A stretch of DNA of 64,000 nt from positions 16,291,001 to 16,355,000 of the forward strand of contig JBBBDQ010000191.1 in assembly GCA_037127315.1 (NCBI GenBank), read 5' to 3'. The stretch comes from Ascarosepion bandense. Lineage: Eukaryota > Mollusca > Cephalopoda > Sepiida > Sepiidae. Made by a program: the position numbers and the translations under genes. The notes beneath the pieces were generated by a model. That model was not told the origin of the DNA, searched no databases, and saw nothing but the letters and a program-made list of their open reading frames with translations. Positions 10,291 to 21,945 of this stretch are shown here, piece after piece (positions within the stretch are counted from its first letter, which is position 1; each line of letters begins with the position of its first letter).

Positions 10291-10939
10291 CAACAACCTT
10301 CTGTAATAGGAATAAATTTCACGACAAATGATAGCTTAATCCACGTTAATCTTCAATGTTTCAAACTTAATGCAGAGACATTCCAATAAACTAAATTCGG
10401 GAGAGCGTTCAGTCTCTCAATCTCAATAAAGTCTATTTAAAAAAATCTCTAGGTTCCTAAATTCAGGAAAAATTTCAACATCAGTATAACGGGAAAAATT
10501 TAAGAATCTGAATCCAGAACAACACTCAGCATCCCACATCTAAATGGAGTCTATTTTGAAAATAAATACAGGACAGATTTCAAATTTTCAATCTAAATTC
10601 TCAATGCAGGAAAAATCCTAGAAATTAAATACAGGTTAGGTTTCCTCGACTTGATCAAAATGGGATCCATTGCAATGAAAAATTCAGGCAGGTAAAACCA
10701 GTAAAGACTTGAATTTCTCAAAATAAATATTTATTTCAAGGAAAATCCAGTATGGTAAATTCACGACAGCTTTGAACTTTTCAGTCTAAATGGCGTCTAT
10801 TACGGAGAAAATCCAGTATAATAAACCGGAGACAGATTTCAACGTAACGCTCGAAATGAAATTTATTACTGGTAGTTAAGTTCGAGATAGCTTTTAACGA
10901 CTCAATCTAAATGAAGTCTGTTGCAAGGATAATTCTGGA

Positions 10940-11702
10940 ACCTAAACAAGACCTCCTACAGAAGGTAGCAGAAGAAAGTAACAAGAAAGGACTAGAAATA
11001 AACTGCACGAAAACCGAATGCATGGTCATCAGTAAAAAGGGTAGCCCGAAATGCCAAATACAGGTCGGGGATATCAGAATCAAGCAGGTACAAAAATTTA
11101 AATACCAGGGAAGCGTTATAACAGAAGACGGAAAGTGCGACACAGAGATCCGAAGACGAATTGGCATGGCGAAGGAAGCATTCCAGAAGTTGAGTAAAGT
11201 ATTAAGAAAAAGGACAATTTCACTAGAAACTAGGAAGAGAGTACTGGATTGCTATGTGATGTCAGTTCTTCAATATGGCAGTGAATGCTGGACAATACCC
11301 TCAAATATGAAGGAAAAACTTGAAGCAACTGAAATGTGGTTCTACAGAAGGATGCTGCGAATATCATGGATCGAGCATGTGAGCAATGATGAGTTCTTAG
11401 AAATTATGGAAACAAAAAGGAAACTAATACTGAGTATAAGGAAGAGACAACTAAAGTTCCTGAGGCATGCAATGAGGAAGGAGGGCTTGGAGAATTTGAT
11501 ACTAACAGGCCAGATAGAGGGAAAAAGAGACAGGGGAAAGCAGCAGATAACATATTTGAAGGACCTAATCAGGTGGATGACGGAACGAGGATTGCATGGT
11601 GTAACAGGAGAAGGCGTGTTCAGAGCCACCAGGGATAGGGAAACGTAGAAGGCCATGATCGCCTACGTCCCGAAGGGACAAGGCACATAGAAGAAGAAGA
11701 AA
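10940..11702 (+). pseudogene. LINE-B 3' part, nearly intact frame
   Basis: One frame (10911-11648) encodes the C-terminal half of the RTE-like protein without internal stops: [60 protein letters not shown] and RKRQLKFLRHAMRKE. It begins downstream of YADD, so the endonuclease and most of the RT are missing (5' truncation). The frame ends at a TAG where other copies have TGG (11646-11648), about 19 codons early. The element ends in a (GAA)n tail, as RTE-type LINEs often end in short repeats. Confidence 0.9.
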
Positions 11703-11810
11703 TCCAGGGTAACTTTCAACGTTTCAAAACTTATGATTTCTACTGCGAGGAGATTTCTACTTTTTTAGTAAAATCCAAAATAAACTCTTTTGTGTGCATT
11801 ACTAAAACTT

Positions 11811-13341
11811 GCACAAATGATTCGTTTTTAAAGCTATACTGAGATTACTCTTTCGTTCGATGTAGGACTCTTTGTCTGATCTTGGGTTAATACCAAATTA
11901 ACTGAAAAGTAGCGTAAACTCATAGAAAAGTAAGGAAACGCTTTTTCGATGGAATGGTACGAATTGATAAGAATAAAAGATTATGGCAAAAAACTAGTAA
12001 CGTTCGCATTAGTCTAATAATTTTAGTAATTCTTGAGACCTGTGAGTTTTTACGAGTTGACGTTCTGCCTGTAAATGGCAAGTATCGGGGTATATTTTCC
12101 AGATATTTTTCTTCTAGCGAAAATAGTTTTCCCACCCAAATGCATGACATATATTCCACACATTGTTTAGCGTTGATGGATGGCTTTTTTTTATCAGTTT
12201 TACTTAGCGTAACTAGTAACTTTCTTAGGCGTACACATAATTAATTCGAAGTAGATACATTGTCTGGTGTTATTAATATTTAAAGAATTACTTACCAACT
12301 GGAACATTTGATAGCGATTCGACAAATGGATCTGGAAAAGTTTGGTTGTGGCAAATCGATGTCGTTCTTTTTATCACTGCGTAAAGCGGATTGAAGAAAG
12401 ATGAGAAAAATGTGAAAAATAAAAAAAAATGTGGGGGGGTAGACTTGGATATTTTCGGGATCAGTATCGACCAGAATGTCAAAGGAATACTATTTGTCAC
12501 ATAAAGAAAAAGTTCATTCATCTATACAATATTTACTTCTGAATTTATACAGAAATTGTGGCACGAGGCCGAATTGGGGCGGGTGCAAAAAACTTGGGAT
12601 GGTCTTCAGACACTTAACAACTTACGCATTCACCACAAGAATCCGTCCGTCACCTCCCATTCCTTCACACACCACAATGCCACATATTTACGAGGGGCAC
12701 CTAAAAAATGGGAAAAGCCCGTGACATTAAAAATTTATTTAATTCATTCATGTTGTAACCCCTAGTGTAACATGTTGTTACACTGGGGTTAAATAATTTA
12801 TATTTGAATTTTCACCAGAACTTAGAAAAGTGGTCCGAACTGAGGAAAAGATTAAAGATGAATCAAATTACTTCAGTTGGGAATCAACCAAATTTACGTA
12901 AACGAAAATTGCTTATTCTATATGAACTGATACTTCAAGACGTCTGACAACCTATTTTTCCTTTACTCTGTAGAGGTTGATGAATATTCTTTTCCCTTTA
13001 TACATGATTAGCTGTACCAGATTCCATTGTCACATCCCTATCTAAAGCTTTTCGATGTTTTGCTAGCCTTACTTATAGTGGGGCCCAAGGCCTGTCTACC
13101 ACATAAGAAAACATTACTAAAAACTGCGTGTGCTCTATTCCTTGCAGAATATAAAGGTGAATCCAATCGCCAAAGGATATGGAAATGAGACTAGCAGCTC
13201 TATTGCAAAATTAATGTCAAGCAGTCAGAAGATTAAGCCAACAGAAAAACAAACAATTTTCATCTACACACATATGTATGTATGTATGTACTACGCAAAA
13301 GTTTATAAAAATGCTTCTAACACAGATCCATAAAACTATTA
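11811..13341. other. No gene; small hairpin at 12757-12793
   Basis: Unique sequence. A short inverted repeat pairs 'aacccctagtgtaaca' with 'tgttacactggggtt'. A C/A-rich segment at 12540-12720 has overlapping small frames with no known domain. A (TATG)n run lies near 13275. Confidence 0.5.
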
Positions 13342-14744
13342 CTGCTAATAATACATATGTTTAAGCCTTTAGTCAAACAATCAGATTTTAAAAATAATCA
13401 ATAAAAATATCCCACGAAAAAAAACTAATATTTAATGACGCAAAACTTTACAATACATTTATTAAATCCTCTTTTAATATTTCGTAACGTAACTGTTATT
13501 GCTAATTACAACATGTAAGCGTTTAGAATAGTCCACTACGAATTTCTAGCATGTTTCTTGGATAATATTTTTCCATTCTTCACGACAAAATTCCTTTAGT
13601 TCATGCAGGTTTTGCGGGTTCCTTTGAATTCTCAGTTTCAGCCCACCCCCCTAAATTTTCAATCTAATTGAGATCTGGGGATTGACCTGGCCATTTTAGA
13701 ACGTCTATTCTATTTTAACTTAACCAAGATTTTATAAGCTTTGCAGTATGTTTAGAATCTTTGTCTCGGTGAAAGACCAAACTTGGTTTCAAGTCCAGTG
13801 AATGTGCACTCTGGCGTAGATTTCACTCCAAAATATCCCTATAATTAGCTCTATTAATCCTTCCTTCTATTATTTCAATGTTTCTGCACCTTGGGCACTA
13901 AATCAGTCCCCGATCATGATTGATCTGTCACCAAATTTTAATGTTGAGATAGTATTCTTTGGTGAATATTGAGTAACGTTCTTTCTCCAGACTTTTGGTA
14001 CAGCATTTTTGCAAAAACATTCAGTTTTCGTTTCGTTTGACCAATGAATATTTTACCAAAATACTGCATGATTGATACAATGCTTGTTTGCAAAATCCAG
14101 TCTAGTTGGGACGTGTTTTCGCTTAAGAAGTGTTTTCTTTTAGACTTCTCGAAAAGATGTCATATCAACGAAGTGAACGACTAATTCTATCCGTACTCAC
14201 CTTTACTTCACTTCTAGTTCTTTAAGTTCTTTAAGCGTAATTCGAGGCCCGTTGTAAACTTTTCTCATCAATAATCTTGCCGTACGTTACGTTACCTTTC
14301 TAGGACGACCAGATCTTTTTTTTTGTTTTTTGGACGAATGAAATGACACGTCTTTCAGTGACGAACTATTGTACCAACTGAACTTAATAGCACATTTAAC
14401 TGACTAGATATTTTGAAATAACCAAGTTCATTTGTATGAAGGTTTACAGTAAGTTTACAGAGGTCTTGACCAATTATTTTACATTTTCAGATTTTTTACA
14501 GAAAAATAACCACGCAATACTTTTAATCTTTCCTAAATTATAAAATTAATATAGAACGTTCTAAAACCAACCCCATCCTAATTTTGAAATATTCTAATAA
14601 AATTTCAACACGTTTACAAAAAAAAGCTTTTGTAAAAAAAAATGTTGTAAATCTTTTGAGTTACTAGATATGATTTTTTTTCATTTTTGTGGGATACTTT
14701 TTGAAGTTCTGATTGTTTGACCTAAATACATGTTCTATGAGCAG
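13342..14744 (-). mobile_element. Tc1-like transposon, degenerate
   Basis: Terminal inverted repeats of roughly 80 bp: left 13342-13430 and right 14660-14744 share 'caaacaatcag' and 'gtgggatac'-type blocks. Between them the minus strand encodes remnants of a Tc1-family transposase: an FHRDKDSKHTAKLIKSWL stretch (second catalytic aspartate region) and a WPGQSPDLN.IENL stretch (third acidic residue region, with a stop in place of P). Many stops and frameshifts. Family assignment rests on these motifs and the TIRs; the TA duplication is not clear on the right side. Confidence 0.8.
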
Positions 14745-14835
14745 TCAAGTTTAATTAATGCAACTGTATTAGAAATACACAGAAAACGTTTTTGTAGTGT
14801 GTTGTAAACTTTTGCATGGCTCTATATACATAAAA

Positions 14836-15092
14836 AAAAATTTTAGGCAGACGTTATTTCATGGTAAATCGGAAGTGTATGACTATTTCAGGGAAACCAT
14901 CATCAGCTTCCGTCTTTATTGTACAGAAGATTTTACACGAATGAAATTCCCAAACAAATTAGATTCTTCTATATGTGAATTTCATTTGTGTAAAATCTTC
15001 TGTACAATAAAGACGGAAGCTGGTGATGATTCCGCTGAAATAGGCCTATACTTCCGATTTACCATGAAATAACGTGTCTGCCTAAATTTTTC
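14836..15092. repeat. Fold-back element F1, long-arm copy
   Basis: Arms 14836-14948 and 14977-15092 are near-perfect inverted repeats of about 115 bp around a loop of about 28 bp. Outer arm sequence 'taggcagacgttatttcatgg'-type matches the palindrome at 20835-20896. A common right flank of ~120 bp (15093-15210, 'gagctctcttagagagttat') follows both copies, then (TA)n. Confidence 0.92.
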
Positions 15093-15208
15093 TTATATTT
15101 GCTCTATATGTTTTTATATACATATATATTTAGAGCTCTCTTAGAGAGTTATCCTACCACTGTATGTACAAGATATTCCTTTGGGTTCTTCTATATTTAC
15201 ACCGCATA

Positions 15209-15256
<48 letters not shown>
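15209..15256. repeat. (TA)n microsatellite
   Basis: About 24 TA units immediately after the F1 right flank. Confidence 0.95.
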
Positions 15257-15260
<4 letters not shown>

Positions 15261-15354
15261 CAGCGGTTGACTTGTTCAAATTTAAAACCCTTATCCAGAT
15301 AAAGTCTGGAACAAAATAATACTATAAAAAGGAAATAGAAAAAAAGACTTAAAG

Positions 15355-16713
15355 GAAACACTACCTACTCATTAAGGTTAGCACTGCCGAAGAAACCAGG
15401 TGCAAACGAGTGTGAACTACACAGAACTATCAGCTTAATGAGTCACATTACAAAACTGATTGTCAGAATCCTGATGAATAGAGCGAGAAGCAGAATCAGG
15501 CCAGAGATAGGACAGGAACAGTGCGGGTTCGTCAAAGACACTGGAACAAGGAACGCCATATTCGTGATTAGGATGCTCTCTGAAAGGGCATTACAAATGA
15601 AGAAAGACTTGTACCTATGCTTCATTGATTGCGCGAAAGCATTCGACAAAATACGACACAAAGAATTGATGGAAATGATAGGCAACCTCGACATTTTCGG
15701 CAAAGATATAAGAATAATCAAGAATCTCTACTGGCAGCAAACGGCCTGCATACGGACAGGTAACGACCTCAGTAGATACACAAAGATAGAAAAAGGCGTA
15801 AGACAAGGATGTGTCTTTTCACCGGATTTGTTCAACCTATACAGCGAGAATATTTTGAGGACCCTAGATGACACACCAGGATTTATTATTGGAGGCCACA
15901 ACCTGAACAACATAAGATACGCGGACGATACAGTACTGATTGCGGACACGGAAAGGAAACTGCAAGATCTCATACAGAAAGTAGCAGTAGAGAGTGACAA
16001 GAAGGGACTACAAATAAACTTCAAGAAAACTGAGTGCATGATCATCAGCAAAAGATACAACCCAAAATGCCAAATACAGGTGGGGGATAACAGAATCAAA
16101 CAAGTACAAGAATTTAAGTACCTAGGAAGTGTTCTAACAGGAGATGGAAAGTGCGACACGGAGATCCGAAGGCGAATTGGCATGGCAAAGGACGCGTTCC
16201 AGAAGATGAGCAAAATACTAACACACAGGAAGATCTCAATAGAAACGAAGAAAAGAGTGCTAGACTGCTACGTGATGTCAGTTCTTCAGTACGGCTGTGA
16301 ATGCTGGACAATATAATCGAAAATGAGGAAAAAACTGGAAGCGGCCGAAATGTGGTTCTACAGAAGGATGCTACGGATATCGTGGACTGAGCATACAAGC
16401 AACGACGAAGTGTTAGAAAGAATGGCAACAAAAAGGAAATTGATGCTGAGCATCAGGAAGAGACAACTGAAGTTCCTGGGACATGCAATGAGGAAGGAGA
16501 GCCTGGAGAACCTGATACTGACTGGTCAGATAGAAGGAAAGAGAGACAGAGGAAGGCAGCGGATAACATATCTGCAGAGTCTGATCAGGTGGATGACGGA
16601 ACGGGGTTTGCCAGGAGCAAACATGCTAAGAGCCACAAGGGATAGGGAGACGTGGAGATCCATGATCGCCTACGTCCTGAAGGGACAGGGCACATAGAAG
16701 AAGAAGAAGAAGA
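15355..16713 (+). pseudogene. LINE-B reverse transcriptase, one stop
   Basis: This is the best LINE-B copy. Starting from the [19 protein letters not shown] region (about 15385), it carries RT motif A ([14 protein letters not shown]), motif B ([15 protein letters not shown]), motif C YADD at 15918-15929, then the C-terminal region typical of RTE/BovB-like proteins (EMWFYRRMLRISW, RKRQLKFLGHAMRKE). The frame from 15438 to 16697 is broken only by TAA at 16314-16316, where other copies have a serine codon TCA. The endonuclease is missing by 5' truncation. It ends in (GAA)n. The enzyme would copy element RNA at a nicked target. Minus-strand frames here are shadows. Confidence 0.93.
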
Positions 16714-17095
16714 TTGCCTAGACAGCGTTACATGCTATGAGACTGTTGTGGATGGCGGGTGAGAAACCGCACAAAATAATAAATAACAAAAACAGATATG
16801 GAGATAGAAATGTAGGTTATATTGAACGTAATATACAAACTGGAACGCGGGTTAGTCAATTTGGGAATACTATTAATAGAAATAAATATATACAGTCTTG
16901 AAGTGAAATAGTAGGTCCGGGTAGCTGAGTGGAGTTCAGAGTAACTACATCTGTGATTCTAGATCCAACTCCTTACGGTTTTTCTCTCTATATGCAGGAT
17001 TATATGTACACTCAAGCGAGTTCATTATTGTGTACAAAAGAGGCGATCACACAATAGAAACAATGGCGATAGTCTGAAGATCGCGTGGGCGTATA
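16714..17095. other. No gene; weak tRNA-like segment
   Basis: At about 16915-16975, 'ccgggtagctgagtgg' and 'gattctagatccaactcc' resemble a tRNA A box and B box, possibly an old SINE head. Support is weak and only one copy is seen. Confidence 0.35.
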
Positions 17096-17099
17096 TATA

Positions 17100-18400
17100 C
17101 AGGGTGTATCAAAAATACTTTTCAAGCTTTGGGGCGGGTTACTCATACCAAAACAAGGATGAAAATCCATATAAACTTACGTTCGCAAATTTTCCGTTTT
17201 TGACTTTTTGACTAAGCTTAAAGAAAGTTTACTGTAGATGGAGGTGTTTTGCCACGTAGACGAGTTCACATTTGTTATCTGTGCACATTTATGGCTAATC
17301 TGTCGTCAATGTTTAACGCGTGAGTAAACTGAGTGGTTTTTCGTTCAACAAGAGCATGATATTCATAACGTGAGCAAGCTGATATGATTTTTTTTACATA
17401 CAGCTGCGTGAATCGTAATCGACGCGAGGCTGTACGGCCGTATTAAATTGCGTTTCCAGAGCAAAGTCATCCGAGTCATCCAAACTTTACCGTTGTTTAT
17501 CGTTATGTTGCTGAAACCCAATCTGTGGAACCACAAACTATGCATCGAGAAAGACCGAAATCCACTCGCACGCCTGACCACGAATAAATACATTCTATAG
17601 GCTGTCGGACACGATCTAGGTATCAGCACACGTCAAATAACCCCATCATATCGTACATCTCGAAAGCAGCTTTTGCATCCGTATTATTTGCGACATTTGC
17701 TGGATCTTTCACCTTCTGATTACTTACCACAGGAGAACCTTTGCCGATGGTTTATTGCACAAAATGCCGATCCATCGTTTGCCTCTTCAATATTGTTTAC
17801 GAATGAGGAAACATTTGGAAGTGGTAGAATAACAAACTTACACAACCACCATTTGTGACAGATCAAAATCCCCGGAGCACAATACAGGCTAGACACCAGC
17901 ATCAGTTTACGATTAATGTAGGGGCTGGAAGTGTAGCTGACTGTTCTTCCAGCACGTCTTACAGGAGCTGTCTACAGGGACTTTATTTCGAATACATTTC
18001 CAGACCAGCTACATACCTCTGCTCATACGATGACACATGCGTTCATGTATGAAGAAGCTACAGCACATTTTTTTCATATTGTTCGCGATACACTGGAAGA
18101 TAGGTAGCGGAAGGCCGGTTACATGGCTATGCACGTTTAACCGACATTAAACCTTTAGATATTTATCTGTGGTGTCACCTAAAATAATTAGTTTAGGCAA
18201 CGGGAATTAATAATGCAGAGACTCTTCATCAACGTGTCATGGGGGGGGGGGGTTGCCAAACTGTTCGATGACGTGTGGGAGTATTAGAAAGAGTCCGCCA
18301 GCCAATGATACGATGGGTGCATGCGTGTATAGAAGCAAGCGGGGGACATTTTGAGCGTTTATGATTTGATGTGTTGTGGTACAATGATAGCCGTTTGGAC
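17100..18400 (+). pseudogene. Mariner-type transposon relic
   Basis: Starts with 'agggtgtatcaaaaatac', a common end of a mariner-related group. Fragments in changing + frames match its transposase: HPYYLRHLLDLSPSDY, ILFTNEETFGSGRITNLHN (first catalytic aspartate replaced by N), ARHQHQF, an LTGAVYRDF stretch, and the C-terminal RWVHACIEASGGHFERL-like end near 18310-18360. Several stops and frameshifts. The matching 3' inverted repeat was not found. A 12-G run at 18241-18252 lies inside. Confidence 0.75.
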
Positions 18401-18481
18401 ATGTTTATATGGACATTTCACCTTGCTTTAGTGTCAGAAACACGTTCCCAATGTATTTTCAATACATTCTGCATTCAGCCA

Positions 18482-18617
18482 TGCGCCGATAGCTTAGGAA
18501 GTAGGCACTCTGACTGACACCAAATCGGTCGAGTTTCGATCCGGCTAGAAGCAAGTGCATGTCTAGCCACACTGATGAGCTCTGATACAGCCACTCAGAC
18601 TTGTATATGGATGAATA
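18482..18617 (+). mobile_element. SINE-B copy, ribozyme damaged
   Basis: tRNA-like head with 'gatagcttaggaagtagg' (A box) and 'gagtttcgatcc' (B box), then the hammerhead segment, then CA/TA-rich simple sequence. It aligns with the 45070 copy through the whole length. Confidence 0.82.
18560..18615 (+). ncRNA. Hammerhead ribozyme, core mutated
   Basis: CUGAUGA is intact and followed by a stem II with one mismatch, but the second core strand GAAA reads CACT and stem I pairing is lost. It should be inactive; useful as an aligned member of the family. Confidence 0.75.
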
Positions 18618-18653
18618 ACACACACACACACACACACATAGATATATATGTAA

Positions 18654-18687
<34 letters not shown>

Positions 18688-19099
18688 CTTTAACCAATTA
18701 ACGCCAAGCAAGAAAATAATGCCGCTAAGAACTAAAGGGTTACTGGGAATGAAAAGATATTAGAAGGATCCGTAAACAAAATCCTAATGCAGAAACCTCT
18801 ACTTTTGTTCAAAAGCCAGGAGAAAAGTGTGAACCGAACAATAGACGAACCTATCTACAATCTGTAATATAATATACGAGTCCACCTCAAAAAATGTCGG
18901 CTTAATATTCATAACGATATGACGTCTGTATATATATTTTTGGGTCACCCTATATATGTGTGTGTGTGCGTGTGCGTGCGTGTGCGCGCGTATGCAAAAA
19001 TATACCCAGTTATAATCCGAGGAAAGGAAAAGTTTAGTTGAATAAAAAAGAAAAGAGGAAAACTATCTCTCTCTCTAAATTTCATATATATACACACAC
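18618..19099. repeat. CA, TA and GT simple repeats
   Basis: (CA)n near 18618-18638, (TA)n near 18660-18686, and GT/GC dinucleotides near 18955-18992. Between them is unique AT-rich DNA; nothing coding is seen. Confidence 0.8.
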
Positions 19100-19100
19100 A

Positions 19101-20560
19101 CACTCCCGATTAAAAATTTAAGACCACTTAAAAATCTTTAAAAAGAAATTTTTTTTTTACAGATCGATTTTAAACTCCTACCACTTAAGGTTACCAATAC
19201 TACAATCTAAAAGGTTATGGAAACAAAAAGCTACATTCCAAACATTTTATTAGAAATTTACATTTTTATAAAATGTGGCGATTTACACATGATCAAAATT
19301 ATAAGACCAGTGGTATAAATTGTTAGATCTATGGCAATTCCAATGTTTTTAGTTCAGTTAGAGATTAGCAATCACTGCGTAAAGGTGTTACCATGCCTAA
19401 AGCAAGCAAACTTACCAAAGTTGAGTTTTCTTGAATTCTAGAATTCCATAAGCAAGTTTTGTCACAGCGGGCGATCGCAGCTAAGGTAAATCGCAGTAAA
19501 ACTGTGATTTGCAACTTTCTAAAGAACAGTGAGAATTATGGAAAAGCAAAATCCTCTGGTAGATGCTGATTGCAGTCTCATAACCATCAGACGACACTTA
19601 AGACAAAAAGGCATGGTAAATAAAAAGCGTAAACAAATTCCTCGGCTGCTTCCATGTCACAAGTTGGACCGCTTAAAGTTTGGTCGTGAATACCAAACAT
19701 GGGACGTTGAGAAGTGAAAGAAAGTCCTGTTTTCTGATGAGAAAAAATTCAATCTAGATGGTCCTGATGGCTTCCAACGATATTGGTATAACAAAAACAT
19801 GCCTCCTGAAATTTTCTCCACACGTCATAGTGGTGGAGGGTCCCTAATGGTATGGGGTGCCTTTTCTTACAGAGGGACGATGGAGCTCCAGGTAATGCAG
19901 GGTCGTCAGAGTGCGGCTGGTTGTGTTAACATGCTACCAAAAGTATCTTTGATGACGGAGGGCCATCGTTTGTGTGGGGATGGATGGTTATTCCAGCAGG
20001 ATAATGCTGCAATCCATGCTGCAAGACGGACCTTGACCTTTCTACAAGAAAATGGGGTCCATCTCTTGGGACATCCTGCATGCACACCGGACTTGAACCC
20101 AATTGAAAATGTTTGGGGATGGATGACAAGAGATGTTTATTGAAATGGCAAACAATATTCAACAAAAAATGAACTTTGTGAAGCCATCTTCAGAAGCTGG
20201 AGCATCATCCCCCGCACCTTAATGGAAACGCTTATTTCTAGCATGCCCGACAGAATTTTGAAGTCATCAAAAGCAGTGGAGGTAAACATCATTATTAAAT
20301 TTGGTTGTTAAATATTTTCATACACTTTTTGTACAATTTCGTAGAATTTTTGTCTCTGGTCTTATAATTTTGATCATGTGTAAATCACCTCATTTTATAA
20401 ATAATTTCTAAATAAAATGTTTGGAATGTAGCTTTTTGTTTCCATAACCTTTTAGATTGTAGTATTGGTAACCTTAAGTGGGAGGAGTTTAAAATCTATC
20501 TGTAAAAAAAATTTCTTTTTAAAGATTTTTAAGTGGTCTTAAATTTTTGATCGGGAGTGT
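19101..20560 (+). mobile_element. Tc1-like transposon with IR/DR ends
   Basis: Complete outline of 1,460 bp. Inverted repeats 19101-19310 and 20357-20560 match over ~205 bp. Each contains an outer motif ('cgattaaaaatttaagacca') and an inner motif ('tgatcaaaattataagacca') in direct orientation, the IR/DR layout known from Sleeping Beauty-type Tc1 elements, where both are transposase-binding sites. The ends read CACTCCCGAT and ATCGGGAGTG beside TA-containing simple repeats. Confidence 0.92.
19393..20270 (+). pseudogene. Tc1 transposase, disrupted
   Basis: Begins at ATG 19393 (MPKASKLTKVEFS) with an HTH region (QRAIAAKVNRSKT), then a frameshift before 19529. The remaining frame runs through [11 protein letters not shown] (first Asp), [13 protein letters not shown] (second Asp) and [13 protein letters not shown] (Glu). 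Exactly 34 residues lie between the second Asp and the Glu, so it is DD34E, the Tc1 signature. Three UGA stops (19432, 19715, 20141) interrupt; the last two sit where Trp would fit well. Not functional as read. Confidence 0.9.
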
Positions 20561-20834
20561 ATATATATATATATATAAATTAAATTTATTTTGAAAACAG
20601 TATCTATAAGCTATTTCCAGCAATCAACAATATTTTGTGTATTGATAATTTATTTAAAATAAAATTCATTTAATCTCTTTGCCTTGATAAAGTTCATCAC
20701 AAGACAAAATGCGTAGGTGAGAAAAATATAGTTTTCCTCTTGTCTTCTTTATTTAACCATATATATATATATAAATTTTAATTACATATATACTAGTTCA
20801 TAGAGTTATATTTGTATGCACACACACACACACA

Positions 20835-20896
20835 AATTAAGGCAGACACGTTATTTCATGGTAAATTTACCATGAAATAACGTGTCTGCCTTAATT
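20835..20896. repeat. Fold-back element F1, perfect 62-bp palindrome
   Basis: The two 31-bp halves are exact reverse complements with no loop. It equals the outer arms of the element at 14836-15092 with the inner ~195 bp removed. The same right flank follows (20897-21020), then (TA)n at 21025-21054. Confidence 0.95.
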
Positions 20897-21019
20897 TTTC
20901 TTAATTTTGCTCGATATGTATTTATATACATATATATTTAGAGCTCTCTTAGAGAGTTATCCTACCACTGTATGTACAGGATACTTCTTTAAATTCTTCT
21001 ATACCCACACTGCATGCTG

Positions 21020-21024
<5 letters not shown>

Positions 21025-21067
<43 letters not shown>

Positions 21068-21828
21068 ATGTACAAAAGAAATGATAAGATGGTTACTTAA
21101 AATAGACAATTCGCAGGTGTTGTTCCCAGAGAATGTAAAATAAGTAAAATCGAAATTAAATTTTTAATAAATTTTGTTTGTGGATTTTTTTATCAATAAA
21201 TCTTTGGATTAGAAGAGAAAATCTTCAAGTTTATGCGAAGAAATCTTATTCAGATAAAATGTAATAAAATTAAAAAAAAAATTCCTTTTAGATTTACTGT
21301 TGCTGCTTCAATATTATTTGAAAAAATAAATCAATATAAGCAATAAATCGATGTAAACAATAAGTAATTACAAACTTAAAAAAGAAAAAGAAAATATAAG
21401 TTAGTATTCCAAATTAAATTTTAGTCGCACTTGTTTTTCTGCTCTAATCTGGTGTCTAACTTTGTCTACTTATTCTGGTCCCAAGTTCGGGTTAGTTAAG
21501 CGGCGTTTGCTTAATTTTACTCATTTGTTTCTTTTAGAATCTCCAAATCAGTAAAAAAAAAATGACCTACAGTAGTTTTTCTATATTGCACCCCCAACAT
21601 ATATATTTGTATGCACACAAGTAGTAATAATAAAAGATAAAACTTAAAATAAGTTGAATGCTTAAAATATAAAATATACTGAATAGCGAATTTTGGTATG
21701 ATTAAAGCGTGAGCCAAAATTATGTTAATAATACATTACTGGTGTAATTAGCCCATATTCCTTTACTCCTCCAACGGTGACTGTAAATGCTTAATTACAA
21801 ATGCTGCAAGAGTTTGTCATTGATAACA
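21025..21828. other. (TA)n(GT)n, then no feature
   Basis: Simple repeat at 21025-21068, then AT-rich unique DNA with no domain-bearing frame. Confidence 0.5.
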
Positions 21829-21945
21829 TACTTCTACAAATTAGACGAGCAGGGTATTTCCAACAGGATGGTGCACAGCCTCATTTTGTCCGTACTGTTC
21901 GCGCTTATAGTGATCAAACTTTCCTACATGCAAATAGCCCTGACG
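21829..21945 (+). pseudogene. Mariner-type transposase relic
   Basis: In one + frame (near 21849-21925) the translation reads GYFQQDGAQPHFVRTVRAYSDQTF, matching the region around the second catalytic aspartate of mariner-related transposases (related to the copy at 17100). Only this short segment remains. The frame 21787-22008 given by an ATG is a different, shadow frame. Confidence 0.7.

Larger units (their letters stand above)
9625..11810. repeat. Degenerate ~65-bp satellite, interrupted
   Basis: Motifs of the type 'tctaaatggagtctatt' followed by 'ggaaaatccag' recur about every 60-68 bp (for example near 9843, 10550, 10600, 10668, 10728, 10795, 10860, 10916), always with heavy divergence. 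A dispersed repeat (9952-10290) and a LINE-B copy (10940-11702) interrupt it; satellite-like sequence resumes after the LINE tail. I do not recognise the family. Confidence 0.65.

Noticed and set aside
12547..12565. 'tggcacgaggccgaattgg' resembling a cDNA-library adaptor
   Set aside because: Only a partial match, with no vector sequence next to it; likely chance.
12757..12793. Hairpin as a transcription terminator
   Set aside because: Intrinsic terminators of that kind are bacterial; this is eukaryotic DNA and no gene ends here.
15443..16431. Minus-strand frames of 92-161 codons
   Set aside because: Antisense shadows of the LINE-B RT on the plus strand.
16915..16975. A fourth tRNA-derived SINE family
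   Set aside because: Only one weak A-box/B-box pair and no second copy in the window.
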